A stretch of 7,236 nucleotides of DNA from Ruminococcaceae bacterium UBA794 (GTDB lineage: Bacteria; Bacillota; Clostridia; Oscillospirales; Ruminococcaceae): assembly GCA_002304735.1 (NCBI GenBank), contig DBIU01000036.1:65197-72432 (forward strand), read 5' to 3'. The position numbers and the translations under genes were made by a program. The notes under the pieces are model-generated. The model worked only from the letters and a program-made list of their open reading frames with translations. It was not told the origin of the DNA and ran no database searches. Positions 1 through 5,895 of this stretch are shown piece after piece. How positions within the stretch are numbered: position 1 is the stretch's first letter; the number at the start of each line of letters is the position of its first letter.

Positions 1-951
1 GCTCAGATGGACGGCGCAATCCTCGTTGTTGCAGGTACCGACGGTCCTATGGCTCAGACCAAGGAGCACATTCTTCTTGCACGTCAGGTTGGCGTTCCCG
101 CAATGGTTGTTTTCGTAAACAAGTGCGATGACGTTGACGACTGCGAGTACGACCCCGCTACCGGCGAGTACAAGAACTCCGAGATGCTCGAGCTTGTTGA
201 GATGGATATTCGCGATGAGCTTTCCAAGAACGGCTTCCCCGGAGATGAAATCCCCGTAATTTTCGGTTCTGCTTACAAGGCTCTGTCCTCTGATTCCAAG
301 GACCCCAACGACCCCATCTACGCTTGCATCAAGAAGCTTATGGACGCTGTTGACGATTATATTCCTACTCCCGACCGTAAGGAAGATATGCCTTTCCTTA
401 TGCCTGTCGAGGATACTATGACCATTTCCGGCCGTGGTACTGTTGCAACCGGACGTGTTGAGCGTGGTTCTGCAGTTGTAGGCGATACCGTTGAGATTAC
501 CGGTCTTACTACCGAGCCTAAGAGCACTGTCGTTACCGGTCTTGAGATGTTCCACAAGAGCCTTGATAAGGCTGTTGCGGGCTACAACATCGGCGCACTG
601 CTCCGTGGTATTACCCGTGACGAAATCGAGCGTGGTCAGGTTCTCTGCAAGCCCGGTTCCATTCACCCGCACACCAAGTTCAGCGGTCAGGTTTACGTTC
701 TTAAGAAGGAAGAGGGCGGCCGTCATACTCCGTTCGTTTCCAACTATCGTCCGCAGTTCTTCTTCAGAACTACCGACGTTACCGGCGTAATCACTCTTCC
801 TGCTGACAAGGAAATGTGCATGCCCGGCGATAACGTTGTAATGGACGTTGAGCTTATCACTCCTATCGCTATCGAGGAAGGTCTGCGTTTCGCTATCCGC
901 GAGGGCGGCCACACCGTTGGTTCCGGAGTTGTAACCAAGATTAACGAGTAA
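1..951 (+). CDS. tuf: Elongation factor Tu, 3' part (N-terminus outside window)
   Basis: EF-Tu is the GTPase that carries aminoacyl-tRNA to the ribosomal A site. The frame is open from base 1 (Ala-Gln-Met-Asp-Gly), just after where the G3 motif DCPGH and its following helix would lie, so roughly the first 95 residues, with the P-loop and switch regions, are missing and 316 residues remain. Visible family features are the G4 motif NKCD (bases 118-129), the G5-type GSA (280-288), the domain 2 stretch SGRGTVATGRVERG, GGRHTPF, YRPQFFFRTTDVTG in domain 3, and the C-terminal REGGHTVGSGVV. Compared with E. coli EF-Tu there is an insertion of about 12 residues right after the G4 loop (142-177) and about 5 more after GSAYKAL. 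Every lysine codon is AAG and nearly all arginines are CGT/CGC, as expected for a very highly expressed gene and unlike the genes downstream. It ends TAATAA and is followed by its own terminator. Identification is certain; tuf versus a second tuf copy cannot be told. Confidence 0.98.
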   Translation, partial: AQMDGAILVVAGTDGPMAQTKEHILLARQVGVPAMVVFVNKCDDVDDCEYDPATGEYKNSEMLELVEMDIRDELSKNGFPGDEIPVIFGSAYKALSSDSKDPNDPIYACIKKLMDAVDDYIPTPDRKEDMPFLMPVEDTMTISGRGTVATGRVERGSAVVGDTVEITGLTTEPKSTVVTGLEMFHKSLDKAVAGYNIGALLRGITRDEIERGQVLCKPGSIHPHTKFSGQVYVLKKEEGGRHTPFVSNYRPQFFFRTTDVTGVITLPADKEMCMPGDNVVMDVELITPIAIEEGLRFAIREGGHTVGSGVVTKINE

Positions 952-970
952 TAATCATTAATCAAAATGC

Positions 971-999
971 AAAGCGCCTTCTTCGGAGGGCGCTTTTTT
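971..999 (+). terminator. Rho-independent terminator of tuf
   Basis: An 11-bp stem (971-981 with 986-996; one G-T wobble at 979/988) closes on a TTCG loop with a C-G closing pair, the very stable UUCG tetraloop. The 3' arm runs straight into a T tract (994-999), followed by GTTTG. It starts 20 bases after the tuf stop and separates tuf from spoIIP, so spoIIP needs its own promoter. Confidence 0.95.
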
Positions 1000-1083
1000 G
1001 TTTGACGAAAAATGGAAAAGCGTCGAAAAGGCGGATTTTGCAGTAATTTGCATTTCAAAAACGATGGTTTTTCGGGTGAAACG

Positions 1084-1112
1084 GCATATTTTTGAAAATT
1101 TCCGCATATGTT
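1084..1112 (+). promoter_or_regulatory. Candidate sigma-E (mother-cell) promoter of spoIIP
   Basis: GCATATT (1084-1090) fits the sigma-E -35 consensus as I remember it (KMATATT) at every position. After exactly 14 bases comes CATATGTT (1105-1112), which fits 6 of 8 positions of the -10 consensus CATACAHT. spoIIP is a sigma-E regulon member in Bacillus, so the match is in the expected place. The predicted transcription start would be about 1118-1120, directly before the Shine-Dalgarno, giving a leader of only about 15 bases. The -10 lies inside the inverted repeat at 1099-1142. No convincing sigma-A promoter was seen in the gap. Confidence 0.6.
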
Positions 1113-1142
1113 TCATAAAAAGGAGTGAAATATATGCGGAAG
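1099..1142 (+). promoter_or_regulatory. Stem-loop around the spoIIP ribosome binding site and start codon
   Basis: Bases 1101-1116 pair without interruption with 1125-1140 (14 Watson-Crick pairs, G-T wobbles at 1110/1131 and 1116/1125), and 1100/1141 (T-A) plus 1099/1142 (wobble) extend it. The 8-base loop 1117-1124 is AAAAAGGA, so most of the Shine-Dalgarno AGGAG (1121-1125) is exposed while the ATG at 1134-1136 is buried in the stem. The pairing is seen directly in the sequence. Whether it acts in RNA (translation control) or as a DNA operator is inference. If the sigma-E promoter is used as predicted, the 5' arm is not transcribed from it. Confidence 0.6.
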
Positions 1143-2279
1143 ATGAAAAATTTGATTATCGGCGCGGCTTCTCTCGCGCTGGCAATTCTGACCTGCACGG
1201 GAACGGAAGTCGGGAAAATTATGCGAAAAGCGGCGTTTGCCTCGGCGGGGGTATTCGACGGCGCGGACAAGCCCGAGGAAACGCACAAGCCGCTTTCCGA
1301 CAGCTCCTCGTCCGTAAGCGAAATCACTGCGCAGTATTCGGAGAGCGTTTTGTCGATGATTGAGTCGGCGCAGACGGAAAGCCGCTCGGAAACGAACACG
1401 AAAAGCGGCGAAATAATCTCGCTAAATCGCTCTGACGCTGCCGATAATACGGATTACTCGGAGTTCACGGAGCGAAGCGGCGCGATAAACCGCTACACAA
1501 TAGGGAAAATGCCCGGAACGGACTACATAACGCTTGAAAGCGGCGCGCAGGTGTGGAATTGTACGGAGATTGACAATTCCGTTCTTGAAAAAGCGGCGGA
1601 CGAGATGCCCAAGTTTCACAAAAATGCGGACAAATCGCCGCGCGTGCTGATTTACCACACACACTCGAACGAGAGCTTCCTCCCGAAAGCGGATTGGTTC
1701 GACAAGTCTTATCCGCTGCGCTCGGCGGACTGTTCGCGAAATATGGTCGCCGTCGGGGACGCGCTCTGCGAGGCGCTCGCGAAAAACGGCGTTAGCGTTA
1801 TCCACGAGTGCAAAACGCACGATTACCCGATGTTCACGGGAGCGTACTATCGCTCTGCCGACAGCGTGAGCGGTATTCTCGAAAAATATCCCGACATCGA
1901 CATAATAATCGACCTCCACCGCGACGGGATAGTACAAAGCGACGGTTCTCTCGGAGCGCCTGTCTGTGAGGTGAACGGGAAAACCGCCGCGCAGTTTATG
2001 ATAATTTCGTGCTGCGAGAACGAGGATTTCGATATGCCGAACTATATCGAGAACTTCAAGCTCGCGTGCCTTTTGCAGAACACCGCCGAGGAAATGTACC
2101 CGGGGATTTCGCGTCCCGTGCTGTTCGATTATCGCAATTATAATCAAGATTTATCGGCGGGCGCTCTGCTGATTGAGGTGGGAAGCCACGGAAATTCGCT
2201 CGACGAAGCGCTTTACACGGGCGAACTTCTCGGAAACGTGATTGCAAGGGCGCTTGAAAAGGGCGCTATTCAAGATTAA
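1134..2279 (+). CDS. spoIIP: Stage II sporulation protein P (SpoIIP)
   Basis: SpoIIP is a mother-cell membrane enzyme with peptidoglycan amidase and endopeptidase activity. With SpoIID and SpoIIM it thins septal cell wall so that engulfment of the forespore can proceed. The 381-residue product has a short basic N-terminus and one hydrophobic anchor (about residues 6-21), then a Ser/Thr/Glu-rich, probably flexible linker (about 42-115). The catalytic domain follows, with family motifs VLIYHTHSNE (171-180; H175, H177 and E180 as likely metal-site/active residues), DIIIDLHRDG (256-265) and LLIEVGSHGNSLDEAL (345-360). The ATG at 1134 was chosen because it lies 8 bases after AGGAG (1121-1125); an in-frame GTG at 1125 overlaps that Shine-Dalgarno and is unlikely. 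The ILTC at the end of the anchor is not a good lipobox. The gene stands alone after tuf, not beside gpr as in Bacillus, and its last 14 bases overlap the convergent helicase gene. Confidence 0.93.
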   Translation: MRKMKNLIIGAASLALAILTCTGTEVGKIMRKAAFASAGVFDGADKPEETHKPLSDSSSSVSEITAQYSESVLSMIESAQTESRSETNTKSGEIISLNRSDAADNTDYSEFTERSGAINRYTIGKMPGTDYITLESGAQVWNCTEIDNSVLEKAADEMPKFHKNADKSPRVLIYHTHSNESFLPKADWFDKSYPLRSADCSRNMVAVGDALCEALAKNGVSVIHECKTHDYPMFTGAYYRSADSVSGILEKYPDIDIIIDLHRDGIVQSDGSLGAPVCEVNGKTAAQFMIISCCENEDFDMPNYIENFKLACLLQNTAEEMYPGISRPVLFDYRNYNQDLSAGALLIEVGSHGNSLDEALYTGELLGNVIARALEKGAIQD

Positions 2280-4443
2280 CCAAGTCGTCCGCGTCGAGAT
2301 AATCCTCGATATATTGCTTTTTGAGCAGTCCGCGCGGGATATAATCGTTGAATTTCCCGCAGATTTCGCAGTTGTCGGGTATTGAAAACCCATACTTGTC
2401 CGCCTTATTTTTCTTGATATCGTCAAGCGCGTTCAGAAGGGCGCGCTTTCCTCTGTCCGTGCGAACCTCAATACACACGGGAATGTACCGCGACAGCCAT
2501 ACCTCCGCGTCAAATCCGCGCTCGCGGAGAGCATAGAGCAGCGCCATTGTGCCGCGCGTTCCGATAAACGGGAAAACCGCGTACATCGTATCCGAAAGCG
2601 GCAGAACGTAGTGCTCGGAGTTGCCGGCTACCGCGTTTGCGAACAGCGCGCGAACGTCCGAAAGCCGCTTTTGCGCGCTCTCGTCCATAAAGCCGTACTC
2701 CTCGCCGCTCGTGAGAACTTCGAGGATTTTTTTCATAACGCGCGTATGAACGTACTCGTTTCCCGTATCCGTCCACATATTCGCGGAAATGCCCTCGACG
2801 TGCTTGACGTAAATAATCTGCGCCGCCTTGTCAAGCTCGGTAACTTCCCAAGCCTGCCCCGCAAGCGCAAACTGGCTTTTCGGCGGGAACGGATTTTGAA
2901 CCGTGCCGATAACCTCGGAGCTGTTCCTGACCGTAAATTCCACGGGAACAGTGAAAACCGCGAGAAATTCGTAGTTATTCACGGCGGCTTCGCCCTTTTC
3001 GCCGATAAGCAGCTCGCCGTTTTCGCCGCGCTCAAGATGACCGTTTTCAAGAAGATGCCGCAAAAGCGCGAGATAATCGTCCTGTGAAATGCCCGAGAAC
3101 ACGGAAAGCGTGAGAATTTGCCGAGCAAGCTCACGCGGTAAAAGCGAGCCGTTCGCCGCCATAACAGCCATCGTCTGATGATAAAGCAGCGAAAATGGCA
3201 GCTTCGGCAGGCGCATAGGTTCAACGAACCTTTCGCGCGTATAAAGCAAAATCTGCGCCGCGCACATCACGAAATCCCAGTTAATTTCCTTGTAGAAAAC
3301 GGTTTTCGGCAGGCTCATATCATATCTGAACGCAAAGCGCATTTCCGCTTCGCCGCCGCGCCTTCCCGTTCTTCCGAGGCGCTGTACAAGTCCCGAAACC
3401 GTGAGCGGACAGCCCGTCTGAACTATTCTTTCGAGCCGCCCGACGTCAATTCCAAGCTCCAGCGTAACCGTAGCTCCCGTGCAAACGGGGAGCTCCGCCG
3501 ATTTCATACTTTTCTCGGCAAATTCACGAAGCGCGGGGGAAATGTTCGCGTGGTGAACGAGATAACAGCCGCCGTCGTGATTTTTCTCGGATATAGCGCG
3601 GAGATGCGCGATATTTTCCTCAACCTCGCCCTTGCTGTTCGAGAACAGAATACAGCGCTTTCCGCGCGTACATTCATAGAGATAGTCGTAATATTCGGCA
3701 AGGAGAGTTTTGCTGTTTTTGTTGGGAATTTTCTCGGCAATCGGGAAAAATCGCACGGAAAGTCGGATTTTTCTGCCCTTATCGCGGCATTTCGGCGTAA
3801 TACAAGCGCGGTTTGTTCCCATATTCAGCCACTTTTCCGCGTTTTCGGTATCGCCGAGCGTCGCCGAAAGCCCTATTCTGCGCGGCGCAAAGCCGATTAT
3901 CCGCTGTATTCTTTCGAGCACGGAAAGAAGCTGCAAGCCCCTGTCGCCGTCCATAAAATAGTGAACCTCGTCGATTATGACGAAGCGCAGGTCGGAAAAA
4001 AGCCGCGAAACGGCGCTGCTGTTGCGGATAAGCAGACTTTCAAGGCTTTCGGGAGTCGTCTGCATAACGCCGCGCGGGTTCTTTACAAGGCGCTTTTTCG
4101 CCGTTGGAGAAGCGTCGCCGTGCCACTTCGTGACCGTGATATCCTGCTCGTCAAGCAGCTCCTGAAGCCGCTCAAACTGGTCGTTAATCAGCGCTTTGAG
4201 CGGTGAAACGTAAAGCACGCCGACCGAGCGGGACGGATTTTCCCAAAGATGCGTAAGCACGGGCAGAAACGCGGCTTCGGTTTTGCCGCTTGCCGTTCCG
4301 GAAGCGAGAAGCAGGTTGTCGTCCGTATCGAAAACGGCTTTCGCCGCCTCGACTTGAATTTCGCGCAGCTCCTCCCATTTATTTCGGTAAATAAAGTCCT
4401 GAATAAACGGCGCAAATCGGTAGAATACTGAATTGTCGCTCAT
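2266..4443 (-). CDS. brxHI: Lhr-like DEAD/DEAH-box helicase, BrxHI type
   Basis: This 725-residue superfamily 2 helicase has all the core motifs: Q-motif-like REIQ (27-30), motif I GTASGKT (49-55), Ia SPLKAL (80-85), Ib TTPESL (129-134), II DEVH (158-161), III SAT (193-195), IV CILFSNS (264-270), V ATVTLELGIDVG (324-335) and VI QRLGRTGRRGG (354-364). The GTASGKTEAAFLP and LGRTGRRGG wording is typical of Lhr-like helicases, which unwind nucleic acid using ATP. After the two RecA domains come a probable winged-helix/Lhr-type region (about 385-500) and a C-terminal part of unknown fold; a lone CEIC (692-695) is too little for a zinc site by itself. The ATG start overlaps the stop of the upstream ATPase gene by four bases (ATGA), with GAGG at 4457-4454 as a possible Shine-Dalgarno, so the two are probably translationally coupled. 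Pairing with a BrxD-family ATPase is what points to BrxHI; a general Lhr-like housekeeping helicase is the alternative. The motifs are intact, with no sign of decay. Confidence 0.85.
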   Translation of the reverse strand: MSDNSVFYRFAPFIQDFIYRNKWEELREIQVEAAKAVFDTDDNLLLASGTASGKTEAAFLPVLTHLWENPSRSVGVLYVSPLKALINDQFERLQELLDEQDITVTKWHGDASPTAKKRLVKNPRGVMQTTPESLESLLIRNSSAVSRLFSDLRFVIIDEVHYFMDGDRGLQLLSVLERIQRIIGFAPRRIGLSATLGDTENAEKWLNMGTNRACITPKCRDKGRKIRLSVRFFPIAEKIPNKNSKTLLAEYYDYLYECTRGKRCILFSNSKGEVEENIAHLRAISEKNHDGGCYLVHHANISPALREFAEKSMKSAELPVCTGATVTLELGIDVGRLERIVQTGCPLTVSGLVQRLGRTGRRGGEAEMRFAFRYDMSLPKTVFYKEINWDFVMCAAQILLYTRERFVEPMRLPKLPFSLLYHQTMAVMAANGSLLPRELARQILTLSVFSGISQDDYLALLRHLLENGHLERGENGELLIGEKGEAAVNNYEFLAVFTVPVEFTVRNSSEVIGTVQNPFPPKSQFALAGQAWEVTELDKAAQIIYVKHVEGISANMWTDTGNEYVHTRVMKKILEVLTSGEEYGFMDESAQKRLSDVRALFANAVAGNSEHYVLPLSDTMYAVFPFIGTRGTMALLYALRERGFDAEVWLSRYIPVCIEVRTDRGKRALLNALDDIKKNKADKYGFSIPDNCEICGKFNDYIPRGLLKKQYIEDYLDADDLVNLE

Positions 4444-5750
4444 ATCTCAAAGTCCTCGAAGCCGTCTGATTTCTCCTCGCTTTCGCCCTCGGAAAACTTG
4501 AAATCCTCCTCGCCCATAAGCTCGGCAATCGTCTTTTCTGGGTTTTGATAGGCGATATTGAGAAGCTCGATGAAGTCGCGAATCATCTCGCGCGGAGTGA
4601 TATTCGAGTCTGCGCCGACCCTGCCAAATTCAGCCTTGACGAAGAAAATCCTGTCCTCGAGCGTGATTTTCGGCTCGTATCCGAACACAATTCCGTGGAT
4701 TTCGGCGAGCTTCTCCGTGAGAACGGTGAGTTCCTCGTAATTCAGCGGGGAAAGTCGGATTATCGGCGACATCAGGTCCTTTACATCGTCGGAAGCGAAC
4801 CTTCCGCGTTCAAGCCGCGAGCGCAGCGCCTCATAGCTGAACACGCCGCGCCGCGTATCCTCAACGCACTGTGGAGTGCCGCCGAGAATAATGCCGAGAT
4901 TGTGGGCTTTTCCCTGCATAACGTCGTTGTACATCATCAGAATTTTCTCGTAATTATACTGCCGAGTGACGGAATTTGAGATTTTCATTATATTCACAAG
5001 CTCGTCAATCATTATGACAAGTCCCTTGTAGCCCGCGCTGACGAGGAAAGAGGTCATCAGCTTGATGTAGTCGTACCAGTTCTCGTCGTTTATTATCGTG
5101 GAAACGCGCAGGCACTCTTTCGCCTCGGATTTTGTTGAAAATTCGCCGCGAAGCCAGCGCACTGCGTTTCTTTGCCGCTCCTCGTCGCCGTCGCGAAAGC
5201 CGTGGTAATATTCCGCGATTATTCCCGCGAACTCAAAGCCGTGAACCATATCCTCAAGGCTGTTTATTTTCGAGAAAATCCGCTTTTCAACCTCGACGTC
5301 AAAGAAAGTGTTGTCGCGCGTGATTTTGCCCTCGGCGAGAATTTCGTTTCTCACGCCGTCAATCCACTTTTCAAGGATAAGCGGAAGCGCGCCGCCGTCG
5401 GGCTTCGCCTTAACGGAGAGATTTTTCATAAGCTCGCGGTATGTTGCAAGCCCCTGACCTTTTGTGCCGCAAAGTCGGCGCTCGGGCGACAAATCCGCGT
5501 CTGCGGCGGCAAAACCGCGGTCGGTGACGTGCGCGCGCATTGTCTGGAGGAGAAAGCTTTTTCCGCTTCCATAGCGCCCGACAATGAAGCGGAAAAACGC
5601 GCCGCCGTCCTCCGCTATTGAAACGTCTTTCAGAAGCGCGTCAATTTCGTCCGAGCGCCCGACTGCGATATATCCAAGCCCCGTGCGCGGCACAACGCCG
5701 CCTTTCAGCGCGTTAATCAAGCCCGCGGCAATTCTTTTCGGTATCTGCAC
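4440..5750 (-). CDS. brxD: BrxD-family P-loop ATPase (DUF2791-like)
   Basis: The 436-residue protein matches the BREX ATP-binding protein BrxD family as I know it: an N-terminal helix MQIPKRIAAGLINALKGGVV, then GYIAVGR (26-32) and FRFIVGRYGSGKS (53-65) with the Walker A motif GRYGSGKS at 58-65. Next come the family signature ADLSPERRL (85-93) with GQGLATYRELM (98-108), and Walker B GLVIMIDEL (243-251, D249/E250). GGTP (290-293) sits at a sensor-1-like place. The C-terminal 24 residues (413-436) are strongly acidic. It should bind and hydrolyse ATP and may load or regulate the helicase encoded next; that partnership is inference from coupling and from BREX type 2 and 6 loci, where both occur. 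The start is read as GTG at 5750, nine bases after AGAGG (5764-5760); a TTG at 5759 abuts the Shine-Dalgarno and is less likely. No PglX, PglZ or BrxC partner is in the window. Confidence 0.85.
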   Translation of the reverse strand: MQIPKRIAAGLINALKGGVVPRTGLGYIAVGRSDEIDALLKDVSIAEDGGAFFRFIVGRYGSGKSFLLQTMRAHVTDRGFAAADADLSPERRLCGTKGQGLATYRELMKNLSVKAKPDGGALPLILEKWIDGVRNEILAEGKITRDNTFFDVEVEKRIFSKINSLEDMVHGFEFAGIIAEYYHGFRDGDEERQRNAVRWLRGEFSTKSEAKECLRVSTIINDENWYDYIKLMTSFLVSAGYKGLVIMIDELVNIMKISNSVTRQYNYEKILMMYNDVMQGKAHNLGIILGGTPQCVEDTRRGVFSYEALRSRLERGRFASDDVKDLMSPIIRLSPLNYEELTVLTEKLAEIHGIVFGYEPKITLEDRIFFVKAEFGRVGADSNITPREMIRDFIELLNIAYQNPEKTIAELMGEEDFKFSEGESEEKSDGFEDFEI

Positions 5751-5759
5751 GATAAACAA

Positions 5760-5764
5760 CCTCT
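5760..5764 (-). promoter_or_regulatory. Ribosome binding site deciding the brxD start
   Basis: AGAGG on the minus strand lies directly before a possible TTG start at 5759 (no spacing) and nine bases before GTG at 5750. The spacing supports GTG, which trims three residues (Met-Phe-Ile) from the longest open frame and leaves a product beginning Met-Gln-Ile-Pro-Lys-Arg. Confidence 0.65.
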
Positions 5765-5796
5765 TTTCGTCAAATTGCAGTTTTTCTTATCTTTTC

Positions 5797-5825
5797 ATTA
5801 TATCACAATTTTTTGTAAAATGCAA
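5797..5825 (-). promoter_or_regulatory. Sigma-A promoter of the brxD-brxHI operon
   Basis: On the minus strand a perfect TATAAT (5802-5797) is preceded by TGA, making an extended -10 (TGnTATAAT). At 17 bases upstream lies a weak -35, TTGCAT (5825-5820), which keeps only TTG of the consensus. The start of transcription would be near 5790, with a leader of about 40 bases before the GTG at 5750. This suggests ordinary vegetative expression of the operon. Confidence 0.7.
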
Positions 5826-5843
5826 TATCTTGGGAGAAGATGC
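5822..5843. repeat. Small dyad between the two divergent promoters
   Basis: ATCTT (5827-5831) and AAGAT (5837-5841) form a perfect 5-bp inverted repeat around GGGAG. GC (5822-5823) and GC (5842-5843) can add two pairs across a three-base bulge. It lies between the -35 regions of the brxD and cca promoters. It could be an operator, but its shortness means chance is a real alternative. Confidence 0.3.
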
Positions 5844-5845
5844 CC

Positions 5846-5874
5846 TTGTATTTGAAACATAAGTGTGGTACAAT
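5846..5874 (+). promoter_or_regulatory. Sigma-A promoter of cca
   Basis: TACAAT (5869-5874) is preceded by TGG, an extended -10 (TGnTACAAT). Exactly 17 bases upstream lies a weak -35, TTGTAT (5846-5851). Transcription would start near 5881, giving a leader of about 15 bases. It also argues against the in-frame GTG at 5863 as the cca start, because that codon lies at the promoter -10. Confidence 0.65.
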
Positions 5875-5882
5875 AAGGGAAA

Positions 5883-5888
5883 AGGGGG
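5883..5888 (+). promoter_or_regulatory. Ribosome binding site deciding the cca start
   Basis: AGGGGG lies seven bases before the ATG at 5896 and fits a Shine-Dalgarno reasonably well. It selects that ATG over an upstream in-frame GTG (5863), which has no Shine-Dalgarno and falls inside the promoter. Confidence 0.6.
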
Positions 5889-5895
5889 CGATTTG

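Noticed and set aside
1057..1072. Hairpin AAAAAC / GTTTTT with loop GATG in the tuf-spoIIP gap
   Set aside because: The stem is almost all A-T and short; the real tuf terminator is already upstream.
1125..1133. GTG at 1125 as the spoIIP start
   Set aside because: The codon overlaps the Shine-Dalgarno AGGAG; the ATG at 1134 has correct spacing.
1422..2147. Open frame of 241 codons on the minus strand, antisense to spoIIP
   Set aside because: It is Arg/Val-rich shadow translation opposite the SpoIIP catalytic domain.
2253..2274. Inverted repeat CTTGAA / TTCAAG at the spoIIP end as a bidirectional terminator
   Set aside because: There are only six pairs, a 10-base loop and no T tract on either strand.
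3178..4206. Open frame of 342 codons on the plus strand, antisense to the helicase
   Set aside because: It lies wholly opposite a gene with all SF2 motifs, has no family resemblance, and is rich in Arg and Phe as antisense frames of such codon usage are.
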